From Rhexocercosporidium sp. MPI-PUGE-AT-0058 (Eukaryota; Ascomycota; Leotiomycetes; Helotiales): 64,000 nucleotides of DNA. Numbering within the stretch: the first letter of the stretch is position 1; each line of letters starts with the position of its first letter. The notes under the pieces were generated by a model that was given only the letters and a program-made list of their open reading frames with translations, was not told the origin of the DNA and searched no databases. The stretch covers positions 1,922,001-1,986,000 of the forward strand of contig JAGTJL010000003.1 in the NCBI GenBank assembly GCA_020746875.1, given 5' to 3'. The position numbers and the translations under genes are program-made. Positions 1 to 12,099 of the stretch are shown here, one piece after another.

Positions 1-3000
1 ATAAAAGAGTAAACTAAAATATTACGTAATAATTAAAAAAGAATAAATAAATTACGTAATTATTAAAAGTTTATTATAACTCATTACTAATATAAATAAT
101 AATAAATTAAGCTCGACTTCTATTTTAAAAAATATCAAGTTTATAATCTTTATATTAAGAAATATTAAATCTACGACTTTTATATTAAGAAATATATAAG
201 CCGCGACTTTTAAATTTAATAATAAAATAATAAATTATAATACTTTTAAAGAATTAACGCCCCTCGTTTTACGCCGCTTAATTAAAATATTTAAATATAC
301 GTACGTATTAAGAGGAATTATTTTATTAATAATAATAATAAATACTAAAGATATAATATATAAAACCAACCTACTTTACCTCTTATATACGTATAATTAC
401 GGAACCGACTTAATAAAAAGTATAATAATACCTTAACGTATAATACCGATAATAAACGAACGATTATTATAATAAGCTACCGTTATTATTACTTATATAA
501 AAATATAAAGAACTCGGACAAAAGTTAATATAATTAGAGAAAATATATTATATAAAAAATAAATATGCCGATATTAATAATATATTTAATCTTAAATTTA
601 ATATTTTTTACGATTATTATATAAGAGCCGACGTAAGTAAAAACGATTATATAAAAGCCTTTCTAATAATATTATAAGAAGACGTATAAACGTATTATTA
701 TAATAATTTAATATACTTTTAAGAAATCTTTATATATATATTAAAAGTTATTTCCTATTACTTTAAAGATGCGAGCTTTAAACGTACGAATTTAATTAAA
801 TAAAATTTAATTAGTTTAAAAGTATATAAGTAAAAGATTTTAAATAAAAGCCTTACGGAATACTTTACGTAAATATTAAACGACTTTACGTATATACGCC
901 ACGGCTTTACATTTAATTTCCAAAACGATAATTTTATATATAATAAACTTATATAAGTATATTAAGACTTACCGGAATATTAAAATATATATTCTATATT
1001 ACTTATAATACTTATAGAATTAATTAATTTACTTAAAAACTCCGTTTAAACGTACGAATATATTTATAACTCCGCGAATATATTCGAAACTTTTTTTATA
1101 AACCGCGAGTACTATTATTAATTAAAAGATAAGACTTACGGTAAGCTAAACTACAATAAATATAAACAAAAGCTTAAAAATATTATATTATATATAAAAA
1201 GCAAGGATATTAATTAATAAAGTATTTATAATATAAATAAAACGTTATAAAAAAGGTATAAAAACGCCGGAATAATACTAAATTTAACAGCAAGTTTAAT
1301 AAAGGTTTTAATAAAAGATTCTAATAATTTATTATTAAATGCAAAAAAATATAAAAAGATTATTATAATTAATTCTTTATTAAAGATATTACTTTTAATA
1401 ATAGTAATACGTTTATATTATACGACTCCGGAAAAGAAGCACCGGAAGTATTATTTTATAAAGAAATTATATAAGAAAAAGCCGAAATTATAATTATAAA
1501 ACTTATAAATTAAACTTTATTATATATTAAGTTAAGAAAGTAAAAGATACTAAAATTACTTATAAAATTAACACAAATACGATATAATTCACGTGATTTC
1601 TATAGAATTTTAATTAATATTAGCGCAGCTCGTAAATTAATAATAAGTTATAATTAATATTTAACTTATAATAAGCTATACCTTATAAAAATTAACGAAT
1701 CTATAATAATTAATATTAAATTCGGCATTAAAGACGTTACTTTTATTAACTTTATCGATATTAATATACTAATAAGAAAGCTTTAATTTTACGTTTTTTA
1801 TATAAGAATTTTATTTTTATTTTTCTTATTAATATAAATAAAAATAGATTTTACTTTAATAACTTAACGAATATACTTTATAAAAAAGACAAATAAAGAA
1901 AAGTACCGATTATTTAACGATTTAATTACTTTTAGCTCTTTTAAGACGAATTATTTTATAATTTCTTTATAAATTTAATTAAATAAAATAAATATTATTT
2001 TACGAAACCGGAAATACGCTGTCTTTATAAGCGTTTCGGCTATCCGTCGGTAAAACGCTTTTAAAAGCTTTTTAATAAAGCAAGTTATAATATTAATATA
2101 AATATATTAAAATATATAATTAAATATTATAAGAAATATTAAAAATACGGAAAATCACTTAATAGATTCCGCTTTATTATAAAAGACGATACTAACTTTA
2201 ATTATTATATCTCCGTTAATATTATTATAATTAATAATATAAATATAATTTATATAATAAATTAATCGATACGCTTTTAAGCTAAAAGATAATTTAAAAA
2301 TATAATAATAAAGTATATATAAGAAAAGATTAAAGAATATTAAATAAATACGTATTTAAGATTATTAAATATATTTATATATAACTAAAGATTTTAATTT
2401 ATTAATAATAAATTTAATTAATACGCTACTTTTATAAAAATTACGACAAAACCTATCCTTATAGAAGCTTATTACTTTATCGGTTAAGTAAAGCGCTATT
2501 ATATAATTTTAAAGCGCATTTACGATATTATTAAATCAGAATTATTAAGCTTATTTAAAGAAAGCGTATTATAAACAACTCTTAAAGTAATTAATAATAT
2601 AATAAGACTTAACGGCTTAATATTAATATTACTCGTTTTCGGCGCCTTTTCTTATATAATAATAAATAATATTTTATTAAAAATTATATTAAAAAAAGCC
2701 GCCATATATAAGAAAGCTATAATAAAAGTTTAGAAGCTTAACGCATAATTATAAGTTAATAAAATATTATATACTTATAACGAATTAAATATAATAATTA
2801 TTAAGGACTTATTAATTTAATCTTTAATTATAATATATAAAAAGAAATCCGAAAAAAAAAGTAATAAATAAATAAAATTATATATATTATTAATAACTTA
2901 AGGAAAAGATTACGTTATATAAATTAATAATAAAGCCGTAACTTTATACTTAACGTTTATATAATTATTTTTATAAAAAGTATAAATATAAAGCAACGTA

Positions 3001-4993
3001 AAATTACTATAAGAAAATTATTAAAAATTATAACTAAAGCTAATTAATAACGTTATATTATTAAATATAACTCTTATACTTATCCGACGCAAAAGTAGAT
3101 TACGTATTATATAATATAATATTATTATATACGTTAATAAAAAATTAAATTATAAATATTCGTAATAAAAAAAAATCGATAAATTAATTAATAATTAAAC
3201 CTTTAAGTTTATAAATTATTATTATATTTTTATTAGCGCTAAAATATTTAACTTACGTTTTATCGACGAAATTAAAGACGTAAGTATATTAAATACTTAC
3301 GAGAAATTAAGACTCGTCGTATAAGTATATAATAATAAAAGAAAGGCAATTATACTGATTTAATTATCGATAATTTAACGTATAAACTAAAGAATTTTAT
3401 TTTATTTAATAATAATATTCTTAAAATATAAGCTTTATTTATAAAATATAACTTAAGCTTATATATAATTAAATATAAAACTTATTCGCGAAATCTACGT
3501 CTAAATATTAAAAAGCGTACTTTAATAAAAAAGTTACTTCTTTCGCGTTAAAAAACTATTATATAAAATATTAAAATTAAGAAATTATTAATTTAATATA
3601 TAATATAAATATTATAAAATCAAACTTAATATTAAAAACTTAACGTTTAACTTTTACTTTATATATATTAACGACAAAAACAACTTTAATATCGTTAATT
3701 TATAAATTAATAATATATTTTTTTTAATAAACGATAAATTTATAATTAAAAAAGAAAAAAAATTATTAAAATTAAAAAAAAAAGCAAAACTATAAGAAAA
3801 GCTTATAATAACTTATATTCTTAAATTTAATAAAAGAATAATTACTTTTAATATCGATATTAATATATACTTAAACTAAATATAATAAATTAAATCTTTA
3901 TAACTTATTTAAGAAAAAGTAATAAATATAATTAATAATAAAAGCAAAGTTATTAAGAACGCTACTTTAAAAAAATAATATATTATATAATAAGCCCGTA
4001 AAACTTATTTTAATACTATTTCGTAACTTAAAACTACGTTCGATTTATTACGTATAATATAAATAATTAATATTTAATATTATTATATTAAAAAATTAAA
4101 TAAAAAATTATAACAATAAAAAGATAATAGCGGCAAAAGCTTATAATTCGTTAAATTAAAGACTTTTAATATATAAATAACTGTTTTTATAAACAAAAGC
4201 TTCGCTAATAACGCCGATTATAGCTCGTAAATCGGTTTCGTTATTATTATTATTAATAAAAACGGAAAAGCTAATATATTTTATTAATTAAATATAAAAT
4301 ATAAAAGAATTACCTATTCGGTATTAGCCTTAAAATTCTTTATAATAAGTAATAACTTTAATATAATATTAATTATTAAATTAATATTTAAAATAATACT
4401 TAATACGACTATTCCGCTACGTATTTATACGGATTCTAAATTAATCTACGATTATATTATTAAATTAAATATAATATAAAAGAAGAAATTAATAATCGAT
4501 TTTATATACTTTTATTAAAGCTATAAACGTAAGAAAATCGATAAAATCGACTAAATTAACGGAACTAATAACCCCGCCGACGCTATAACTAAGTCAAAAG
4601 CTTACTTAATATTACGTAAGCTAATCGAGATTAATAAGTTCGATATTAAATTAATTAAATAAGTAAAGAAAAAAGCAAGCTCTTAAAGAAGAGTCGCTAA
4701 TATATAAATAATAATATTTACGGAACTACGTAAATACGGAGAATAAGTTAATACAAGGGTTACATATCGCAAGAAGTAAATAAAAAGCACTTAACGCTAG
4801 CTACTTTAGGACTAACGTATGATGAGAGCCTCTTACATATAGAGCTCTCATCGACACATTAAAAGTAACTTTTTAAACTTAAATAAATACATAAAATATA
4901 ACTAAAGCTTTGCACTATGTAATCAAGTCTCACTATAATTAACTAAGTTATTACTTATTACCGGGAGGGATAGGCAACATAATATAATCAACA
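1..4993 (+). mobile_element. RIP-degraded Ty1/Copia retrotransposon, 3' portion with 3' LTR
   Basis: The plus strand still spells a Copia polyprotein through many stop codons. A gag-pre-integrase segment is near 1,980-2,150 (motif RCLYKRFGYPSVKR) and runs into an integrase core to about 3,100. A decayed reverse transcriptase spans roughly 3,300-4,100. A Copia RNase H is at 4,170-4,690, with recognisable FANNADYSSQIGFV and YTDSKLIYDYIIK stretches. The gag part lies upstream at about 700-1,500 and is badly eroded. The element ends in an LTR at 4,703-4,993; its 5' LTR would lie before the window. C has been almost completely lost where CpA would have stood and TpA is very frequent, as RIP predicts. 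No frame is long enough to be functional. Family assignment is from motif recognition; 5' boundaries are uncertain. Confidence 0.8.
4703..4993 (+). repeat. LTR copy A (3' LTR of the Copia remnant), 291 bp
   Basis: This segment aligns end to end with 5,195-5,485 at exactly the same length. Shared blocks include GTTAATACAAGGGTTACAT and TTATTACTTATTACCGGGAG. It directly follows the Copia RNase H reading frame, as a 3' LTR should. Differences from copy B are mostly C-to-T and G-to-A, and this copy is the more mutated one. Ends correspond to TG...ACA in copy B. Confidence 0.8.
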
Positions 4994-5194
4994 ATATTAA
5001 TAAAAGGACGTCGAGTATAATAATTAGATTAAAGGATAGTTTCTTATAGCGTATTTGAAAAGCAGAGATTTGATGTGAATAATGATTCCATTACTTCGGG
5101 GGAAACTAGGTCTATATAACTACTTTTAGGCGCCAAGCTATTTAGCTCTCGCATCGGCTATTTGCTCTCGCATCGGTTATTAGCTTTATATTTG

Positions 5195-5485
5195 TGTGAA
5201 TAATAATATTCACGGAACCACGTGAATACGGAGAATGAGTTAATACAAGGGTTACATGTCGCAGGAGGTAAACAAAGAGCACTTGACGCTAGCTACTTTA
5301 GGACTAGCGTATAATAAGAGCCTTTTACATATAAAGCTCTCATCGACACATTAAAAGTAGCTCTTTAGACTTAAACAAATACATAAAATACAATTAAAGC
5401 TTTACATTATGTAATCGAGTCTCACCACGATTGACTAAGTTATTACTTATTACCGGGAGGGATAAGCAATATAATATAATTAACA
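5195..5485 (+). repeat. LTR copy B (solo LTR), 291 bp
   Basis: Second copy of the LTR at 4,703-4,993, beginning TGTGAATAATAATATTCACG and ending TTAACA. It keeps many C and G residues that are T or A in copy A, so it is younger or escaped part of the RIP damage. No internal retroelement domains follow it, so it is called a solo LTR. The 201 bp between the two copies holds a 13-bp direct repeat, GCTCTCGCATCGG, at 5,145-5,157 and 5,164-5,176. No convincing target-site duplication was found. Confidence 0.75.
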
Positions 5486-5674
5486 CTGATTAGCTTATAA
5501 ATCAAAGCACTCGAATCGCGCTGTCTAGCCAAAGACAGCAAAAGGAGAGAATTATTAAGAATACTATAAGAGTAATACTTTAAACCTATTACTATAACGG
5601 TTTAATATAGTTGCCGAGAGGGACTATATTAATTAAATTCGTAAAAGCAAACCGACCCCAGGTTTGGCTAACGA
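5486..5674. other. Short AT-rich spacer between repeats
   Basis: No coding frame was recognised. The stretch near 5,595-5,635 (TTGCCGAGAGGGACTATATT) resembles 7,860-7,890 on the far side of the next element (TTGCCGAAAAGGACCGTATT). The gag-only element may therefore sit inside, or between copies of, an older repeat. Confidence 0.4.
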
Positions 5675-5847
5675 TGTCAGGAGCAGAATAGAGGGTAGGC
5701 TTACGGCTTAATCGGGCCTAGTGCGGAGGCTTGGCGGAGGCTGGGGACTTATGTACTTAGAGGGAAATTACTCTTAGTCCTCTTTTACTTCTTTAGAAAT
5801 TAATTTGAATTACAATTATTATAACACTTTACCTTATAAACCTTATA
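5675..5847 (+). repeat. Left LTR of the gag-only element
   Basis: Pairs with 7,658-7,830. Begins TGTCAGGAGCAGAATAGAGG. The right end was set where the two copies stop matching after ACCTTATA. Confidence 0.75.
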
Positions 5848-7657
5848 TTTTAATCTATTTACTTATAAGGGGTAACTCGCTATTAACTCAGAGGCATTAC
5901 AGAGTCGATTCGGACGATTAATATAAACTTAATATATCGCGGAATATAAGAGCTACGCCGACAACTTATTAAAGCGACGCCAAAAGTAGTCATTTAATTA
6001 TACTAGCGGCAAATATTAAAAAGCTTTTTTTAGCCCTTAGACGATAACAGCGAGGCAAATACGAAGACGACACGGAGTCGATTCGAAAGCCACTAAAGCT
6101 CCGGGAGCTTTTTACTTATAAAGGCAAAACGATCGAAGAAGCATAAGCTTTTATATTAAGAGCGAAGCGTTAGTTTAAACTCGATAAAAAGTACTTTTAC
6201 TTTATAAATAAAAATAAAATAGCTTATTATATGCTTACGTTTATAAAAAGACCAGAAAGAATGTAAATAATATATAAGCGGAGTAAAGTCGGAGAAAATA
6301 TAAAAGTAAGAGTTTTATAAAAAAATATTAAAATTTAATTTTTTAATTTAATATAAGACTTAATTTCTTAGCGTTTTAATATATTAATTTAATATAAGGA
6401 GGCTCGGCAGAAAGACGGAGAGACTACGGACGACTTTATTAAGAGGCTCGACTACTTAAAAGAAACTTTAAGCTTTACGGAAGACTGCCATAAGGCAAAT
6501 ACTTTATTTTCGAAGCTCCGGCCTAAGTTATAAAAAGACTTATTATAATAATAGTTACCGCTTAATATACGCGAAGAAGTATTACGGCTTATACGTTAAA
6601 TACAGGCCGTAGACGTGATTACGGCTTTAATTACGGAGTCGATACGGACGAGTTACGGAATACGTACGGAGGCGACACAAAATACCTATTAATTTTACGG
6701 TAGCACTAATTACTTTTTTAGCCGTTATACGGAAGCTACGTATTATAATTGCGAAAGAAAAGGACACTTTACGAATTAATATATTAAAAGAAAATAAAAT
6801 ACGTTTTAACTCCGAAAGAGCTTAGTCCGGCTTTATAAAAGCGTCGATTTAGCTTTAAAAGAGCGTCGGAATATAATTTAACTCCGTAAAAGCGCCGTAA
6901 AACTAGTGACTATACTTATATTATAATAAACAAAAGTTTAATAATCGATAGGCATTATTTTAAGTAAAATTATAAGTTATAAGTGACTTACTAAGTAATA
7001 TACTCCGTATAAGCGAAGCCACTTTAGCACCTACTTAGAAGTGCGAATTTAAGCTGTTTAAGACGCTTTATAAAGAGAGTTAATATAAATAAAGCACCGA
7101 CTCGTCTTTAAAAGAGGCTAAGAAACCGTTCGAATATATATTAAATATGCGTCAATAAGAGGCTATAAAGTTATATTATTATAGAATTTTTTTTTAAGTA
7201 TTTCCTTTAACTTAAGATACGTTAATATACGTGGCCGGGAGGCCACCTTAAAGAGAAGGGGTAATTTAAAATAATTATAATAAACTCAACCCGATAGAGC
7301 TTTAATACGGCTCCGAAAGAGCCACGGTATAATATAGTTTTAGAAGAGTAATAATACGACTGAGCTTCGGTAGACCTTTAAATAAGTAATAATACGGCTA
7401 TAAAAGAAGCTATAGCATAATATAGCTTTAAAGACATACGGAAGCTTTACGAAGGCATTTAAGGCTATAAGAGGACTAATTATTATTATATATACTTTTT
7501 TATTTTTTTTATAAAGTTTTAAAGTTTATAATAACTTAATATAAATATAAAAGGAAATAAAGACGTTATAAAAGCCTTATAAAAGAAATACAAAAGTAAT
7601 ACGTGGCTAAGTCAAAGGCTAATAGCCTTAAGGACTATGGCTTAAGAAAGGGGGTAA

Positions 7658-7830
7658 TGTCAAGAGTAAAATAAAGGGTAAGCTTACGGCTTAATCAGGC
7701 CTAGTGCGGAGGCTTGGCGGAGGCTGGGGACTTATATACTTAAAAGGAAATTACTCTTAATCCTCTCTTACTTCCTTAAAGATCAGTTTGAATTACAACT
7801 GTCGTGGCACTCTACTTTATGAACCTTATA
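7658..7830 (+). repeat. Right LTR of the gag-only element
   Basis: Pairs with 5,675-5,847 and is preceded by a purine tract. A short tandem, AACCTTATAAACCTTATAAA, at the 3' edge makes the exact end ambiguous by about 9 bp. Confidence 0.75.
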
Positions 7831-7839
7831 AACCTTATA

Positions 7840-8569
7840 AACGATTCCCACTACTTCACGCGGTTGCCGAAAAGGACCGTATTAATAAGCTTTTAAAATT
7901 AAAAACAAAAACACAAAAATTAATAAAAACGACTTATTAAATAACTCCTTATATAATAAACTTTACAAAAAGACTAACGCGCGCATAAATATACCACTCT
8001 TCGAAATCCGACTTCGACATCCCGCCTTATCCCGCTATAATACTTTAAAAGATTTCTACGATTATATAATTATAAAACACTAAACTTCGACAACTTTACG
8101 ATAAGTAGACCTACTTAAATATAACTCGCTCTTATTATAATTTAAATAGCTCGGAGGACAAGGAATTAATATATAATATATTACCCGACCGACCTCTTAA
8201 TAAATTACTATTAAAATAATATATAAATATAAAAAGTAGTCGTTAATAAAAAAAAATTACTTAAATACGCGGTAAGACGAGGTAATCGAAGCTTATTATA
8301 TTAAAATAATTAAAAAGCAATTATATCGACTTTTATAAATAAATTAAATAATATAAAAAGGGAATCTTTTAAGACGACGGCTTATAATATAAATTTCATA
8401 ACGATTTCATAAACTAGTAAAAGATTAATTAAAAGAACGTTAAAATAAATAACTTAAATATAATAATATAAGTATTATAATTACGTAAAGTTAACGTTAG
8501 CTTTACGGAACTACTTGCCGATACTCTCTGGACTTATTAATAATTAAAAAAACTATCGGAATAAGAGGA
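7840..8569. other. AT-rich degraded sequence, nothing identified
   Basis: A plus-strand frame shows scattered protein-like runs (for example LFEIRLRHPALSRYNTL near 8,000-8,050) between stops. This suggests another decayed retroelement or gene, but no family could be named. Confidence 0.3.
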
Positions 8570-8826
8570 TGTCATGTGTATGCCCATCCATTCCTTTTAT
8601 ACGGAATCGGGCCCGTAGCATAAGGGGGCCGAGGCTTTTACGGTATTAATAGAATTAGTCTTACTTATATATTTAGTCACGCCGGCGTTTTACTTCCTCT
8701 TACGAGTAACCTTTTTTATATATACGCTTTTCTTTTAGACTTTTTTAAAAGTTAAAAATTAGTTTTTTAAATATAATTTACTTTAAACCTTTATAAAGCT
8801 TTACTTACCGTAAACTTTATTTAATA
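8570..8826 (+). repeat. Gypsy 5' LTR
   Basis: Begins TGTCATGTG and ends TTAATA, which corresponds to CTGACA in the other copy after C-to-T and G-to-A decay. Aligns without gaps to 24,826-25,082. Confidence 0.8.
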
Positions 8827-8889
8827 AGTTAATCTTTTTATTTTATAAAGAAGTAATACAAAAGGTAAAGGAACGGTTTTTTATTAAGT

Positions 8890-10730
8890 AATTATGTTTA
8901 ATAGCGCTAGACTTACGGGTAATATTCGCTTCGGCGATACCGCTTATAATATTTTTTATAAAACTATAAAATCTATAGATTTCCTTTATATAATTAAAAG
9001 CGAAGGTGCTTTTAATAACAAATTACTTTAGAGTACTTACGGTAATAGTAATAGGGAATCTTTTTATATTTATGGCTAGCCCGTTTATATTTATAAAGAA
9101 AAAGGTAAGGCTATAGTTTAAATTAAAAATGACTTAGATATATTTAATTATATAATAAATAATATAGTCTTTTTTATTTTTAATATTAATATTAATCTTG
9201 CGGCTTTAAGTATATTTACTAAAGAATAAATTGCTTAAAAGCAACACGAGCTCGAAGAGTATATGCGCTTGTTAATTAAGTTTAAGGTTAAGGACACTTA
9301 TATAAAGACGCGGCTTACTTATTATAAGAATGGTTTTACTAGACTTCGCCGCCTCTAGGTAATCTCTATCGTTTATATAAACGTAATAAGTAAATAATAT
9401 GCGATTAAAGAAAGCCTTTAACGAATCCGTAATATAATATTAGATTTTATTACTGCCACTTTAATAAGGGACTTTAGGTTACCTTTAATAAAGCGCAACC
9501 TTAATTTAAGGTTAAAAGCTAACTTGCCTAGCCTATAGCACCCGCTTAATAAGGATATTATTAGGCTTAAGACTTTGTCGGCTTCGGGACACCCCCGGGA
9601 AACAACCGCATTATTTACGGCAAATTACGTAACTTAAAGACTTAAAATAATATTATTAATATATTTAAATTCAGACGCTTACATTTTACTAAAGTATATT
9701 ACGGCTTAGGCGAAAGATAAGCGCGACCGTAAGAAATGCCTTATAATTATAATTCTTAAAAAATATAAAGAAGAGAGTTTTAAGAGCTTGTGAAATTAAA
9801 AAAATGCTTAAAAAAAGATTTTTAAAGCTCGCTTATATAGCCATAATACGTATATAAATCGAGTACGCGTTATAACGACAAATATAAAAGGCGACTTATT
9901 AATTTATTAAGGTAATATAAAGTAAACTATAACTAGACTTAAGGGTATCCCGCTAATATAAAATCTATTTATTAACTTTTTAAAAGGGCTTTATGCTTTT
10001 AAAGAAACTCGAAGTGCTAAGGTTATTAAGAATATTAAGCGGTTCCGCTAGTAATTAAGCGAGTCTATTTAAACGATGTGCCGACGGTTTATTATACTTA
10101 TTAAAGACCGTAATATTTAAATATTTAATAATAATATTATTATTAACCTTTATAAAGTAATTACGTATATACCGACGGCGTAATAAATTAACTCTTACGC
10201 TTTTATAAACCTTTCTAATACTTATTAATAATAATAAAACTTAATTAATAATATTAAGTCTTTTATTAAAAGAATTTAAGGAATATCTTTTAATATATTA
10301 AAAGCTGAGCATAATAAAAGTAAAGGCGGATAAAGTAATAATAATCCTAGGAATAATAGATTTTATAAGAGAAGCCGTGAAGAATATTTTAGGAATAATA
10401 ATAAAAAGCGCGCACTTAACGGCGCCCTTTTAGCTTCTAGTTCTCGACCTTTTAATAAAAGTAAGGATAATAAGAAAAAGAATTATATTAAGAATATTAT
10501 ATTATATTGCTTTTGTAAGTAAAAGGGTTATTAATTTAAGGACCGTAATTATTTTAAGTTTATATAATAAGTATAAAATAATCTTTAAAAGTTAAAAGTA
10601 AAAAAACGTTTTAAAATAATAAAGAAAACCCTTTTAATAAAAAGGAAAGTATATATTATTATACACGCTAAGAAACAGAAGCCGTTTAATATCGGAAAGA
10701 ATACGGGAAAAGGCAATATTAAGTCTTAAG
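8890..10730 (+). pseudogene. Gypsy gag, RIP-degraded
   Basis: From about 8,900 a plus-strand frame reads as a gag capsid protein with occasional stops, for example SARLTGNIRFGDTAYNIFY near 8,900-8,960. A charged, Asn/Arg/Lys-rich tail is at 10,290-10,500. A zinc knuckle near 10,505-10,550 still shows the YCFCKQKG start of a CCHC finger. The frame is not open and no functional protein is expected. Gag coats the element RNA and forms virus-like particles in active relatives. Domain limits are approximate. Confidence 0.6.
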
Positions 10731-11665
10731 CGTTAAAGGCTTAGGGAATGTTTTTAAACGCTTATATATTTCTATAAGACTAAAGTAACTCGAGACAAGT
10801 ATAAATGCGTTATTTAATAATTTAATAAATAATAACTTAAATTATAATTTTCTTAATAAATATAAAATTAAGTTATAGGGATTTCTCTTTTTATTTAAGT
10901 GTAATTAAGAGTTTATGACTTTTAATAAGTATTAATTCTAGATAATTAACGCTTATAATTTATATATAATTATATAAGACAACCGTAGAATATTAAGAAC
11001 TTTTCGAGAAAGATTTTATAATTATAAAGACTTAAAGTATAATATAGTTTTTAAAATAGAATTCTTTAAATATAAGAGCGCCGAGTATTACGACTGAAAA
11101 CTTAAGAAATAAGTTTATGCCTTAACTTAAGACGAAATTTAAATTATAATAATAAAGGAGTTTATTAATATCTTTAATGCCGACTTTAAAATAGTATTTT
11201 ATATTATATTTATATTTTAATTCGACTGTAATTATCTAAAGAATTTGAGATTATGTAAGTGTTTAGGGCAGTCGTGGGATATTTGTTTTAATATCGGCGT
11301 CGTAAACCCGTCGTAGGTATTAGCTATTTAGTTAAAAACTCCTAAATCGACACTTCTTTTAAACTAATTTATAAATATAGCAGATATGTGCAATAATAAT
11401 CCGTTAATTGCTTTTCTTAAAGAATAAGTTGGATTCGAGTATACTATTAATATTAACGCATTACTTCTATATAGCCTCCTTTATAACCTTTTTAAATTAT
11501 AACTCGCCGCGCTTTAGGAATATTTTATTGCTTTATTATAAAAGGAATGGATTCGTTTATTAAAAAGTCCCGTAAGTGCGCTAATATTATTTATATTAAA
11601 GAAAGATAAGGGGTTACGTTTATATGTAAATTATTAAGGATTAAATAAGGTAATAATTAAAAATC

Positions 11666-11849
11666 TGTCGTATAGGCACGGGCAGCTGCTCTCTTGGCAC
11701 TGCACGTGACCTAATTAGGTTTTGCTACTGTAGACCGCCTTCAGGAGAATAATTGTCTTCTTCTGATTTTTAAAGCTTTTAAAATAATAAGGAATCACTT
11801 TAATTTAATTATAATTACTCATAATGCTTTAATTTACTTTTATACCATA
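11666..11849 (+). repeat. Nested Copia 5' LTR
   Basis: Begins TGTCGTATAGGCACGGG. Pairs with 19,427-19,610 and is preceded by target-site copy AAATC. Confidence 0.85.
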
Positions 11850-12099
11850 ATTATAAGCCCTATTAACGAAGCTATTAAGTTAGTATTCTTCCTTTTATAC
11901 GCTATTGATTTAAATAAAGCCTATAAGATAAGTTTGTAAATAAAAAGTATTTATTATACGTTATAGAATTTTCCATTTTATTATAAAGTATAATTTACAC
12001 CGCTGTTTTATTAACCCTTTTATTTTATTTTAAATAAATATAAAAGCCGAGTAATTAAACTCTTTAGTCCTTCTTCTATCGAATACTCGGAGCTCACGA

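Larger units (their letters stand above)
5675..7830 (+). mobile_element. Gag-only LTR retroelement (TR-GAG type), RIP-degraded
   Basis: Two direct repeats of about 173 bp flank the element: 5,675-5,847 and 7,658-7,830, a constant offset of 1,983. Both begin TGTCA and share GTGCGGAGGCTTGGCGGAGG. A polypurine stretch, AAGAAAGGGGG, sits at 7,645-7,654 just before the right LTR, as a plus-strand priming site should. The internal part (about 1.8 kb) encodes a decayed gag. A CCHC zinc-knuckle remnant near 6,750 reads YYNCERKGHFTN with the first Cys apparently mutated to Tyr and the last Cys also lost. I see no reverse transcriptase, RNase H or integrase. The size fits a non-autonomous element with a gag gene only. 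The flanking bases share AAC, but a full target-site duplication is not certain. Confidence 0.75.
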
